Below, one piece after another: positions 1 through 10,840 of a stretch of DNA of 64,000 bases. The translations under genes and the position numbers were made by a program. The notes under the pieces are model-generated. The model ran no database searches and was not told the origin of the DNA. It saw only the letters and a program-made list of their open reading frames with translations. The DNA lies in the NCBI GenBank assembly GCA_013423385.1, contig BLZA01000017.1, positions 682,001 to 746,000 on the forward strand. The letters run 5' to 3'. The stretch is from Naganishia liquefaciens (taxonomy: Eukaryota; Basidiomycota; Tremellomycetes; Filobasidiales; Filobasidiaceae). Positions within the stretch are counted from its first letter, which is position 1, and each line of letters begins with the position of its first letter.

Positions 1-1094
1 AGTTTCGCAGGAGTAACAGCCGCCGTAAGGAGATACTTCGGCGACCTTGAGTTTCAGACTGACGCTCAGCTTCGCGATTCCAGATGGTATTCAGTACTGT
101 TGGAGCTGCATACGGGACATCAAAGGCTGGTATTGGAATTGCAGGTCTCGGTACATTCCGGTGAGTAAAGACGTCGAGGCGAATATCAGGTCGGGGAATT
201 CTGGGTTCCTTCGGACCGTGATGGGGATACCGATGTGGGAACTCCGGCCAGTCCTCACAAAAAGCGTATTCCGAGAATGCAAGGTGCAGTCGATGCTGAA
301 TCCCATCCCGCGTGTTCTACACAGACCCGACTTGATTATGAAGGTAAGATAGTGGTTCATTTTTAAAAGAGCACGGCTGACATCATTGTCACAATAGTCC
401 CTCATTCCGGTAGTCGTAAGTCAATGCAGGAAACCTTTCTTTGCTGTGGACTCGCTATTGACACTATCTGATACTGTGCTCTGTAGATGAGTGGAAGTAA
501 GTGCAGAGTCCACACGTCTTCAGGGAACGCAAAGCTGATTACTCTCCTACATTACAGTCATTGCCGTGTATGGTCTTGTCGTTTCCGTGTTGATTGCCGG
601 AGGACGTGAGTTCATTGCAACGGTCAAGATAGCGTGATCCTGATTCGACTTTCCTCAGTATCCCCAACGGAGCCATACTCCCTGTTCGCCGGCTTTATTC
701 ACCTCGGAGCTGGTCTCGGTAAGAGCTTTTGTGGCTCCTTGTTCGATCCGGGGCTCATGCCGGATGTGTCTAGCTTGCGGAATGACCGGTCTTGCGGCCG
801 GATATGCCATCGGTATCGTCGGTGATGCAGTAAGTATTTGTCAGCAGGTTCGAAGAGTGACGACTGACGCCTTTGCTAATATTATTAGTGTGTTCGAGCG
901 TATCTTTACGAATCAAGAATCTTCGTGTCTATGGTTCTGATCTTGATTTTCGCGTAAGTGGTGGATTGATCGAACCGGGATGTAGGCTAACGTTAACCCC
1001 GATTCAATCATTTAGGGAAGTACTGGGTCTCTACGGACTTATCGTCAGTCTCTTGATGAACACTAAGGTTGGCGAAGCCAAGTGCTCAATCTGA
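1..1094 (+). CDS. VMA3: V-type ATPase proteolipid subunit c (16 kDa), 5' end outside window
   Basis: Membrane proteolipid of the V0 rotor ring, which carries protons into the vacuole. The start lies left of the window. I read ten exons: 1-24, 84-160, 325-343, 398-415, 487-496, 558-605, 659-718, 774-829, 889-953 and 1016-1094, all joined at GT-AG borders. The spliced product reads GAAYGTSKAGIGIAGLGT, RPDLIMK, SLIPVV, MSG, IIAVYGLVVSVLIAG, then LAAGYAIGIVGDACVRAY and LILIFAEVLGLYGLIVSLL, covering the end of helix 1 through helix 4. The proton-carrying Glu sits in FAEVLGLYG. Family knowledge: this order matches subunit c (Vma3/Vma11 type); c versus c' cannot be separated without the N-terminus. 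The 19-, 18- and 10-nt exons are unusually small. It is followed by a 0.67-kb gap and a transcription-factor gene on the same strand. Confidence 0.93.
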
Positions 1095-1760
1095 GTGCTT
1101 GAATATATAAGTTCAAAGTCGCCACAAAAAAATGTGACAAAGAGTTTCCTGAAGCAGCAAAGCGGAGAGCGAGACATGCTTTCTGGCCATGATGTACCCT
1201 TATTAGATGCCATTCGAGAACACGATCGAAAGACGTGGGATCGCACGGGTCGTCTGAATTATCGACGGCAAGTGATCATCAGGCCTTGTTTAGAGTACTG
1301 GAAACGCTTCGTATTCTGCAGCAGTCCTACTTTTAACCAGTCATCGCGAGAATGCGCGAACAGCATACATGATGCAATCGTGATTGACCGATAAGCTGAT
1401 TGACTTGCCCGACGAGGCGTCATGACTGATTTCCCCTCTTAGCTTGAAAAGGAGAGAAAGCTTCACTGCATCTGGCGCACCGACAAAGACAGGCTGTAGG
1501 CAAACCAGATGCAGAATGCAGAAGCTATTGCCCATTGGCGATTTCACCGAAAAATCAACGGCTTTCTAGTTTTACCGGAAATGGGGCACGCGAATATGTT
1601 AGATCTACCGCGAGTCGCGCCGTTTCCCCGAGGCATATTCAATGGGAATTACTTCGCGGGGTTATTCACCTCCGCCAGGTGGGTTTCATCTGCATGGTGA
1701 CTGGCCCTCCATTCTCGCTAATCTGTCCGAAAGCGCTACGAGAACCCGTGCAAGGCTACA
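1095..1760. other. Intergenic, V-ATPase 3' end to transcription-factor 5' region
   Basis: About 670 bases without a gene I can support. Short open frames occur on both strands but show no family motif or splice-linked continuation. It probably holds the V-ATPase 3' UTR and the promoter and 5' UTR of the downstream Zn2Cys6 gene. Confidence 0.5.
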
Positions 1761-4719
1761 ATGGCATCGAGGACGCCGTTTGACAACAGAAGCACCAGTT
1801 CTTCCTCTGCAACTGCCGCGCCTCAGGAGCCGCTTTTGCATTCAGCACAAGATGTTCAATCAACCACTGCGTATGAGACGAAAACTTCGACGCATCTGTC
1901 AGAAAACGGCGAGCTTGACAATACAGAGAAGGGGAAGATACGGGAAGCGGAGTCTTCGGCTGTACCAAAGCCTGCTCAGAGTAAGTCGTTGACTTGACTA
2001 TTCAGCGTTCAGGCGCAGTCCATCAGTCGCTGATGCCCTTTTCTCTTGGCGACGCTCAGGTTGTGGTGAGTAAAGGCCATCGGCATACTCATGATACGTC
2101 GTCTCTCTGTTGATGACTCCGATTTCCTAGACACGTGTCGGATCAGAAAGTGAGCGAGGACAGTAAACCGTCACCCTAGTGGCCTAATGCGTTTGCCGGC
2201 TGTACAGAATTAAGTGCGCATTTCCCCCGAATCTCGACCAGGATTCAAAGACAAGAAGATGTACGAGATGCATCGAGCTGGAAATTGAATGCAGCTTCAA
2301 TTATGCCGTGAAAAAGAGAGGGCCGCCGTAAGTTTGCGTTGCTCGATGTCGTGAATTCGCCTGAATCTGATTTCTCCCACAACATAGCAAGGGTTCGGTG
2401 AGAAGGTATGTTCTCCGCACTGCAAGATGACGGAGGCCTGACTATCTCGAGGATCTCGCCGTAGAGCGAAGAAACCGAGGGGAGAGGAGTAAGCTAAGCA
2501 TCATCAAATGCTAATTCCGCTATTCAGACGTTTCATCCCAACAGCCACGACGATAATGAACCGAGCGGTTCGTCTCGAGGCCGTCTTCCGGACATTTCCT
2601 TCCATGCTTCACACCTGTCGCCAGGGATTGTGCAAGAGTCTCCTTATCAGTCATCAGCCCTCTATCATGCATCCACCAGAAGCGGGAACTCGATCTCGGC
2701 CAGTCTCTCCAATGGCGCACCGTCTCCAGGCACACATCTGGCTTCGGCTCGAAACTGGACAACCTGGTCAAAGCAGAAATTCACCCTAGAGCAATTCCTG
2801 GACCGTGAAACGGTTCAAACTCTGCTATACTTGTACATCGACTATGTGAGTCCTAAAGGGCCTACTCGCAGTGACGATGAGTAACGTCTTCCGCCACAGC
2901 TATGGCATTTGACTCCATGCTTCCACATTCCAAGCTTTCTCGCCGACTTTGCTCGTCAACGAGACACGTATGACACAGATTTTCTGGCAGTCGTTATGGC
3001 TTTGTCGACGTTTACGCTCTTGTGCATACCGAAAGCCTGGCTACCGTTCGAGAAAGCAGAGGTCTATGGTAAAGTATGGGATTGTATCGAGGGGACGCAG
3101 GCGATTCTGTATACACTGCAAAACTATCCGCCGACATTGTCGACCAGTGAGTTTTTCAGTCTCAGGATCGTCGCGTTCTGACGGATCTCACCTTCGGAAA
3201 GTCGTGGCTCATTACCTGATTGCCTATGCATTCCACAACCTGGACATGCCCGGGCCGTCAATGTCCCACAGCGGACACACCATCCGCGCTTATACATATC
3301 TTCGCTTATATGATCCGAATGTCAGTGATATTCCCTGCATCATAGACACAATTGCTAAAATCCAGGTTTCAGACGTATCTTGCCCTCAGTGAGCAGACAA
3401 ATTCTCAAGTAAGATCAATCTAACAAGTGAGCAGATCCTATTGATGCAGAAGTCGCCAAAAGAATACATTGGGTAAGGGGTTTTCCAAGAGTGTTTTTCC
3501 TCCACCGATTGTTGACGGAACCACACAGCTTATGCATGGAAGCGACAAGACACAGGCCGCTTTGGTAAATAACGCATATCTTCACTCATAGTGTGCGTAC
3601 GTCTAATTCTACCTGCTCAGAGTGACTGCCCTGTCCTCGTGCGTTCTGTGGAATACGGAGTAAGCATACCTCAACGAGATGCCTCTACATTATTGACACT
3701 TCCCGATCATGCGCAGGCGGTCGACTTGGCACGTGTTCTGGATGATCGCTATATCACGAATGCCGCCTACCTCCCGCCTGAGACCAGTCAGCCTCCCTTA
3801 ATCGTAGGGTTCCATCATATAACGAGACTTTTCTGGTCAGTTCACACTCAGACGTCACCTGATCGCTCGTACTGATGCCCTTGTACAGTGTACTCGAGGA
3901 AGTTTTGGCTTTGTACCGAGCCGGGAGACACAACGTCATCGCGCCCGAGGATACGGCTGTGACTCTTGGTCATCTCGATGATCTACTACATCGAAATCAG
4001 ATGGAGATGGTTAATTGCATTCCAGAGCTACAGTTGAGAGCCAGCGCAAACGCTGACAAGTAAGTCTCCAGGGCAAATATCGGTGTGCATCGTATCCTGA
4101 TCCATGGATATTGTCAGCTCCATGTCTGACATCGCTCGGCTTCTGGGATTCTACGATCAGCAAACAGCGAGACATAACGCGTTCATGGTAGCGCAAGCCA
4201 ACATTTACTGCACTCAGGCTCTGATCAGGTCCGTGTGTATTGTAAGGAATTTTCGCGTACAAGCTGACTGTCATTTGCGTATAGATACTACATTTTTCGT
4301 TGTCGTAGTTCATTGATCAAGTTATCAGGTCTTAGAGTCATGCCGCATCCACGTTACGGCACGGAAACATTAGAAAGCATCTGTCATGATTTGCTCCACG
4401 TACTGCGATCGATACCCATTGAATGCATCGCGGCCAATGGCAAACCGCTGTGTCAAAAAGGTAATATGCTATGCTCAGGGAGGGATACGTTCAAATATTG
4501 ACAGGGACCCCCAACAGTCAGGTACATCGTCAGTGGATTGCTGGACCCGGAAGCGAATGAAGGCCGTATATTGATAGACACGCGCGCGTGAGTTCTCCAC
4601 CCGCCGTCGATGTCCACTCGCTCACTCCCAGCTCATGGCGCAGTCAACAAGATCTTTTGGATTTCCTGCACTTGATGTCGGAGATCGACAAATACGCAAC
4701 ACTCGAGGCTCCTCGGTGA
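1761..4719 (+). CDS. Zn2Cys6 (Gal4-type) fungal transcription factor
   Basis: Probable nuclear DNA-binding regulator. The binuclear zinc cluster is assembled from three exons: one ending at 2065 (..SGC + G), a 19-nt exon at 2131-2149, and one starting at 2208. The spliced cluster reads GCDTCRIRKIKC followed by RRCTRCIELEIEC, giving C-x2-C-x6-C-x14-C-x2-C-x6-C, and is followed by KKRGPPKGSVRR, the usual basic linker. Downstream exons (about 2.5-4.5 kb) encode a helical region such as LTPCFHIPSFLADFARQRDT and YLIAYAFHNLDMPG, resembling the fungal-specific transcription factor (middle homology) domain. The last exon runs from about 4644 to TGA at 4717-4719 and ends EIDKYATLEAPR. ATG 1761 (MASRTPFDNRS) is a Ser/Thr-rich candidate start; the first intron after about 1980 is not resolved, so the N-terminus is provisional. 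The target genes are unknown. Confidence 0.8.
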
Positions 4720-5495
4720 TATCCTTCACACGAAAGGAGCGACCGCTGCCGCCAGGGGCAGCATTTCTCCTAAGATCCGTCTTCAGCGCTCAGGACTCGG
4801 TCAGTGTTGTCATGCCCACCTCTTGGACATCCATATACACCTCTGCCAATCGCGCCTAGCCCCTCTACGCGCATTCCCATGTCTGGCATCTGATATGCAG
4901 TCATGGCAGTCATGGCGGTCATGGCTCGACTTGATCCCGAGGTGTTAAAAACTCCGAGGACAGTAGATGCCGTATTTAGGCCAAAGAAGTGACTCAGTCC
5001 ATCGGAATACAGTCTGCCCGGGCACGCCCAAAATCAGCGCCCATGGGCAAATGGGTCATTCGATAGGCTCACCCTCCAAAGGGACGATGTAATCTCTGCG
5101 GATTAGCTTTGATCAGCTAGGCAAATACGACGAACAGTTGTACCGCCTTACGCAGTAACTCCCAAAGCCAACGTGTCCGGGCCGTTCTAAAGTTGGAAAT
5201 GTTTTAACCCATCCATTGAGCGTATTGGGTACATATTGGAGGAAAGCCATTTGTCTGAGTGAGTGACAGTCAGGGCGAGTTGCCGGGTCGTCACGAGTCG
5301 GTTTTTAGATGCTTGACCAGGACTCATACATCACGCCTGATCCAGACAAGAACAAAGGAATGAAATCGCCAGCCCGGCCGTCGATGGAGCCATCTGGGTC
5401 ACAAACCTCTTTCAACAAAGGGTTCAAAGGTATTATATTCTGACTTTGAAACGAAAGTACAAGGGATGATGCTCAAGATGTTCTCGCCCTTGTCG
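4720..5495. other. Convergent intergenic region with a short tandem repeat
   Basis: The 3' flanks of the Zn2Cys6 gene (+) and the zinc-knuckle gene (-). About 4899-4926 contains a near-perfect triple copy of a 9-base unit (agtcatggc, with one variant). I see no further coding signal. Confidence 0.5.
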
Positions 5496-6303
5496 TCACG
5501 AGGGTGTTCTTCCTCTAACTTGACCAGCCCTTCCGTCTCTCGAGTCGCCGGAGCTGTATCTACGTCTGCGCCTAGAGCTCTCGTAGTCGCTCGAACTGCT
5601 GTCACTGGATCCTTTGTTTGGGGACTGCTTTCGATCAACATCTCTCTTCCGCTCTGGAGATGCAGAACGCCTGCGAGAGGAGCTCTTGGAGGCTCTTCTA
5701 CGGTGGACGTGAGAGGAGGATGAACTGAAGGAACCCGAACCTGAGGAACTGCCGCTGTCTGAATCACTGTCACTGTCACTACTACTCGACGCTGAGTCGG
5801 AGCTAAGACGGAAGGTTCAACGATGGTCCTGCGATGGCTGGAATTACTCACGGAGAACCATGTCTCCGTCGAGATCGCTTTGCTTTCGTTCTCTTCTCCT
5901 TTTCTTCTCTCGCTCTTTGTTCCGCGCGCTGCCTCTCTCGTTCCTCCAAAAGCTTGTTTGCCAAACCCTCCCTACGCATGGTTCTCCGTCAGTCCGTCTT
6001 CACAAAGACTTGAGGCGTTGCTAACTTACTTGCTTCTGAACTCGTCCGGTAATTCGACCGTAATCTCATCCTCTGGTTTCACACCCTTGGCCAGTTGCTG
6101 TGATCGACTTGGCCGTGATCGATAGACTTGCTTCTTAGTACATTGATACGTATAGTGACCTTTGCCGTAGCATTTCTAGAAGAGGAATGTGTGCAGTCAG
6201 CGATACTGCCCGCCATATGGTGCGATATGAGTCCTACCTGGCATACTTGGGTCGGCGGAGCCTGGTTCTTGTTTTGAAGTTGTTTCGGCCTTCCGTCAAA
6301 CAT
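5496..6303 (-). CDS. CCHC zinc-knuckle protein with SR-rich tail, ZCCHC10-like
   Basis: Four exons read on the minus strand. Exon 1 (6303-6238) starts MFDGRPKQLQNKN and ends at PTQVCQ. Exon 2 begins KCYGKGHYTYQC, so the knuckle C-x2-C-x4-H-x4-C is split by an intron; it continues with KKQVYRSRPSRSQQL and an acidic PEDEITVELPDEF. The next exon is a charged coiled-coil-like stretch rich in Glu, Arg and Lys. The last exon is strongly Ser/Asp then Ser/Arg rich (SRRRSASPERKR) and stops at TGA (5498-5496). Family knowledge: the knuckle followed by tyrosine and RPSR is the pattern of metazoan ZCCHC10 and related fungal proteins. The SR tail suggests a nuclear RNA-processing role, which is inference. 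Total length is about 200 residues. The start is chosen as the first ATG upstream of the knuckle. Confidence 0.83.
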
Positions 6304-7468
6304 GACTATTGAAAGGGAAGCCGCTATGGACTGGCGCGGATAGGCTATATCACAAATCGTGTTAGGCGAACTCTAGAATCTACGCGCAGTCCGACCGCTT
6401 GATTTGATGGTAGACGGCATGCTGAGATCGATCTAGCGACCCCTGAAGAATTGCGTACGTCTAGGCCGCCCGGTCGCGCCTCCGTCCTGACTCTTGCCAT
6501 TGTTCAGGGAAATGAGCAAGAAATCGCGTCCCGTTGAATTGAGTTAGACAAGGCTTAGCCGTGAAGGGTCAGTTGGAGATTCCAGTGCATGGTGGTTTGG
6601 ACCTGTCCTCCGTCTGGTGCTGGAAAGCTGGAAAGGGCTGCTCAGGAAATATACCACCAGGAGGGTGGCAAGATAATGCTTACCTAATATCTGATGGGCA
6701 AGGTCGGGCAGCTGGTCCAGCTTGCGCGGTCTAGATTGCCTGAATAAGGCTGCGGCGATACATGCGGAAGACATCGTGCGAAGATCGGTCCGATGGCCGA
6801 GCCTTCGCCGAGATAGCGAACAGAGGACCGAGTTTTGGAACAGCTTTCAGAAGCTGGATCCTATGCGCTAAATATGCGAGTATCTTATCAGCTATAATGT
6901 CAACTCGCGCTTTTCAGAATAGAGTACCCGTTCGCCGTAAGATATACGGAGCCGAACAAGATTACGATGTATAAAGATACGGATCTCGATTTGAAGGTGG
7001 TTTATATAGGAACCTGGTCACGGATCCCTAGCTGGATTTTCGTGGGTATGCATCTCGCAAGCAAGACAGTTTCCCAGTTGTGCCACTGTATCACTGTTTC
7101 AAATTGCTTCCTGGCAATTCCCGTACTATGAGACGTACTACTAAAGCTCTGCGGAGTTGACTCTAGAGTACTTCCGAGAATACTAACAATACCGAGAGTC
7201 GATGAGGCCGATATCGAGGCACCGTAGGAGCCGAAGATCGATCGGAACGACAAATGAGGGAGAAGCGGATGAAGTGCTAATTCTGATGAGGGAAGATACT
7301 ATAAACAGCGGCTGAGCGGTCTCGAGTACGTAGTCCTCTCATGCAGTTGCCGCACGAATGCAAAATGCCGCAGCGATTGACCAGTCCCCTCCAAAAACGC
7401 GGCAAGCCTTGACACCCTATCAAAACTTCTATCGATTCTGAAGGTAGCTGGCTGAAAATCTTGCTAAC
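6304..7468. other. Unassigned region upstream of the zinc-knuckle gene
   Basis: About 1.1 kb with no gene I can support. A serine/glycine-rich open frame at 7253-7002 (-) and short frames at 6774-6544 (-) and 6762-6974 (+) have no recognisable motif, and their borders do not join into a convincing spliced gene. Part of this must be the promoter of the zinc-knuckle gene. Confidence 0.4.
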
Positions 7469-8020
7469 TCATCCTTCTATTCCTGTAAAATAGATGTAGT
7501 ACGTCGAACTATCGTTGAGGTCAGCTGCAACTGCTGGTCCATCGGTTTTCCAGAATCTCCGATGCGTGTCTGGGCATGGCTGGAGAAATCGCTGTAAGGA
7601 AGACTCGTGAAAGGGAAGACTCAAATAATAGCTGATGGACTGACTCAGCTGCTCATGCAGATTTGGCGTCTTCTGCGGTCCAGCCTTCATGCAATATACT
7701 TACAATAAAAAGCTACTGATAAACATCGTTGAGTCTGCAGACCCAGGCCAAAGCAACGAGCCTTTCCTCCCTTGTTCACTGGTCCTGGCTCATATCGCCC
7801 AGCTTTAACGACTCTACTTCTGGGATCCTGTTTTCTCCCGAAAGGCTGTGATCGTCTTTGCCTTCTCAAGCTTCTCATCGAGACCTCGGGGAAAATACAC
7901 CACAGAGTCACAATCTATAGAAAACCAGCCCATTCTCCTTGCAAAAGTCAGTTCACTGAAAGCCGAAGCAGCGAAGTCGTTATGGAAATGTATGTCGCCC
8001 TTGACATACCTGGATCCCAA
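7469..8020 (-). CDS. Hypothetical protein, possible 3' exons of an unknown gene
   Basis: Three coding-like blocks on the minus strand can be linked. The first (to about 7814) contains HFHNDFAASAFSELTFARR and VVYFPRGLDEKLEKAKTI. A second contains KGSLLWPGSADSTMF and ends at a good donor (gtaagt) near 7703. The last contains LSQSISYYLSLPFHESSLQ and ends DLNDSSTYYIYFTGIEG before a stop at 7469. Residue composition looks coding rather than random, but I recognise no family, the intron between blocks 1 and 2 would be very short, and no start codon can be fixed upstream. It may be a decayed gene or a chance assembly. Confidence 0.28.
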
Positions 8021-10001
8021 AATGAGATACGCATTAGGATTGCTTTAGGTAGGGTACGTTCTCATAGCTATCTTCACCGCTTTATGTTCGCAAGCTTGTT
8101 TCTTCACGTCCGCTTGTCTGCATGTAGACTCATTGCCGCATGGTTTCTCGTCATTATCGTAACAGATCATCTCGAGAGATGAAGCAGATTGCTTTAGCAA
8201 TACGGCCTTCAGACGTGTTGAAAGCATTTGCTAATGCTAAAGACATAAGTAGCTTTTTAATCCCTAGACTAGCTTTCAGACCTCCTCAAGATACATCATG
8301 GTCTCGGTTTATACAGAAGAAAGTTGTCAAGTAGGATGGCATGACTTTATCCATAAATAAATCATGTTTGAGCTCGGAAGACCCGAATTCGCGGTCAGCC
8401 TCAGTTTGCTCCCATCTACGGGCGAGTTCGCCCTTTTTGCCTGGAATCGCTGTGGCTGTGACAGCCCTCGAGCAAGACCCGCAGCTCATTTGTTGGTGTT
8501 GCAGCGCAGCATTTCCTGTGGTGCTCGCAGTCTGTCCAGGAAAGCTTAGAACATGGTCGAGCACATGTGTGGAGCTGTTCGTTGACGTATTCCCCCATTC
8601 TCGTGGTGATGGCTCTCGTTAGTGCAGCTGTTGATGCTACCGGGAAGGAAAGCCAATGCAGGACTTGGCGCCGCACTCTTCACCGAATACAATAATGCGT
8701 GGGCCACAACTCGTGACGGAATTGCCCTAGGGAAACATGGTGCTATCGAGCTTGCTGCAGCGCGACCAGTTAGCTTACCCTTCGGAATGGTTAGACATAT
8801 TTCGTAGGTTTTCGGAGAATACATCCGCGGCATCGAAAGTGTCGGTAGTGCAATGTGCTGAAGGGCGGAAATTCACATATCGCCGATATCGCGCCGACAA
8901 CGTGTCCCGTCAAATGCGCCGCGGCACGGCTTCAGGGTCATTCCAGTGCATGTAGTCACGTGGAAAGTCACCCTTCAAGCGAGCCGGCCTCGGGTCCGGA
9001 GGTGAGATAGCTGGTGACGAGGTGATAAAGTGGCTTCCCCCTCTGATCTCCCTAGCTGTCTCCCTTGTCTCCCAGCTTGTCTGCCTTACGGAGGATCAAC
9101 AAGGTGCAACAAGCCACAACAAGCTACAACAAGCTACAACAAGCTATACAGCAACGCATAGCGGAGCAGCGATGCGCGATGCGGATGGTACTAGCTACAG
9201 CTTTGCAGACTCTGAGGCAGAGTTCCCACATTTGAGATTTACACCAGCGAGATCTACTTCCAGTACCTAGGTTCATCCGCTCTTCCCGCTGGCTTTCAGA
9301 GTTGCTTCCAGCAACTTTCCCAGGCAGTATGTCAACATATACGCCTCTCCTCACCAAACACGTAAGGCTATCCTGACATGTCTTAGGTAAGCTTATATGG
9401 TCGCCAAGGATTGTCGACGCATTCCTCATTCAATCGGATAGCTCATCGGATATGACGACCAGAGAAGATGCCCCCTCCTTCCACCAGAACCTCGGCTTGA
9501 CCGAATGGTCCGGTTCTATCCGATATTTCGATCCGAGAGCAGTCTACAAATTTTGTGCAAAGCTGGCTACGTTTACATGAATAAGCTCACACAGTGCACG
9601 CGAGCGCTATATGTCCACTGGCTCAAGAGCACAGATGACCAAGCCAGCTACCAAGCCGTTCGATGAGTCAGCCTTTGCACCAATCCCAGATTACAGAGCT
9701 GGCTATAGCTACCAGCCTGACAATATAGTCGCGGGTCTAGCTGTCAAGCTGCGGTGCTGCGGTTGTCACCGGTTATCACAGCTATCTTCTGTCATTAGGG
9801 AGTTTACGAGGGAAGCTCTTCCATCGGATAATTCGCTTCGTTTCATTGCTCTTCAAGTAATGCCAGTAGACTGGATGAAATAGCGTGTAGTAGCTCGTCA
9901 TACGTACAGATTGAGACGACATCGTCTTTACAGGCCTGGCTCAGAGCTTTGCCCATTCTTGTACCTGCTCTTTGCCCTCGGATTGTAACAGTCTTTTCAC
10001 A
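8021..10001. other. Gene-poor region with unassigned frames
   Basis: Nearly 2 kb with no recognisable gene. Short coding-like frames appear around 9454-9580 (+, beginning MTTREDAPSFHQNLGL) and 9611-9880 (+, containing KPFDESAFAPIPDYRAGY), in different phases, without clear splice joins. A 10-bp tandem repeat lies at 9097-9146. No transposase or reverse-transcriptase motif was seen. Confidence 0.4.
9097..9146. repeat. 10-bp tandem repeat, five copies
   Basis: Five consecutive copies of a 10-base unit, consensus caacaagcta. The first two copies differ at one to three bases; the last three are identical. It lies in the gene-poor stretch upstream of the bZIP gene. Confidence 0.85.
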
Positions 10002-10840
10002 ATGTACCTTGATGACGAGCTAGCTGTATGGAGAAATGATTCGAGCAGTGCGTGTCGCTTAGGTGTCCCTCGCTGGGAGGCAAGCTCTAGCGAACCTTTG
10101 CACAGGCCAGATCGGAGATCCCTGGCCACTCAGGCTCTATGAGCTCCGCTGTGTGGGGATCTCGTTGGTGAGAAGGGCAAGGGATGTTTCTCAGTTGCCA
10201 TCGTTTATTCAGCGATTTTCTCGGCTCGTCATGAGCTTCCTGTGGCAGTCATATCAGGTACTGAGACAGGAGCAGATAGAGATGAAACAGCTGATAAAAT
10301 GTATCGACAATATTTCGACAATACTCATGTATCTGCAATCAGCAGTCTGGCGGGTTCTATTACGTCAAGCACGAGCTTCAGCAAGTAACCCTGAACAGCT
10401 ACTAGACTCAATAGAATTCCAGAACTCGCTGAACTCGCTGCTGTGGGGCCGATTGGCAGAAGAAATGTGGCTGCGAGCTGGGCCCTTCGCAGCTGGCCCA
10501 TAAACGAGTTCTTCGGCGAGTTTCGTGCAGTGTATCCGAAACTCGTTCGTTAGCTCAGGGCCAGAGACAACCATCTGTGGAAGCCCGATGGACGTAATAA
10601 GCGATAAGATGCACTAACGAGTTCTTCGGCGAGTTTCGTGCGAATCTGTGGAAGCCCGAGGTAGTTGTCATCAGCGACAAGGACCATCTACACTTCATGG
10701 TTTTACCACGTATTCAGGAACCTCTATTCCGAGGAGCGTCGGACGCCGACGAAATGGGTTAATTCTCTAGACCGCTTGATCAGCTGTCATTCTCTCCTGC
10801 AGAGCTCAACATGACGATCACGACATATATACAGCGCTGA
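10002..10840 (+). CDS. Hypothetical protein gene or gene remnant of unknown family
   Basis: The frame starting at ATG 10002 (MYLDDELAVWRNDSSSACRL) reads coding-like for about 170 codons but is interrupted by stops, the first at 10140. It includes GKGCFSVAIVYSAIF, ADKMYRQYFDNTHVSAI and NEFFGEFRAVYPKLVR. A second copy of NEFFGEFRA lies downstream in another phase and continues KPEVVVISDKDHLHFMVL and LPRIQEPLFRGASDADEM; a plausible intron (about 10758-10802) leads to a short tail ending at TGA 10840. A competing open frame spans 10063-10503. I cannot choose between a multi-exon gene and a broken one, and I recognise no domain. The internal duplication described separately would disturb any reading frame. 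Confidence 0.3.
10503..10659. repeat. Direct duplication, two-part 26 + 16 bp repeat
   Basis: A 26-base block (beginning aacgagttcttcggcg) occurs at 10503-10528 and 10616-10641, identical in both. A second 16-base block (atctgtggaagcccga) follows at 10573-10588 and 10644-10659. Order is kept, but spacing between the blocks shrinks from 44 to 2 bases. The offset of 113 bases is not a multiple of three, so the copies lie in different frames. It looks like a partial tandem duplication followed by deletion or insertion. Confidence 0.85.

Noticed and set aside
1642-1992. Alternative plus-strand frame overlapping the start of the Zn2Cys6 gene
   Set aside because: It cannot be connected in phase to the zinc cluster, while the frame from ATG 1761 is compositionally like a transcription-factor N-terminus.
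10063-10503. 147-codon open frame (MSLAGRQALANLCTGQ)
   Set aside because: Not excluded, but its first codon is not ATG and the neighbouring frame from 10002 has more protein-like composition and shares the duplicated motif, so I did not call it separately.
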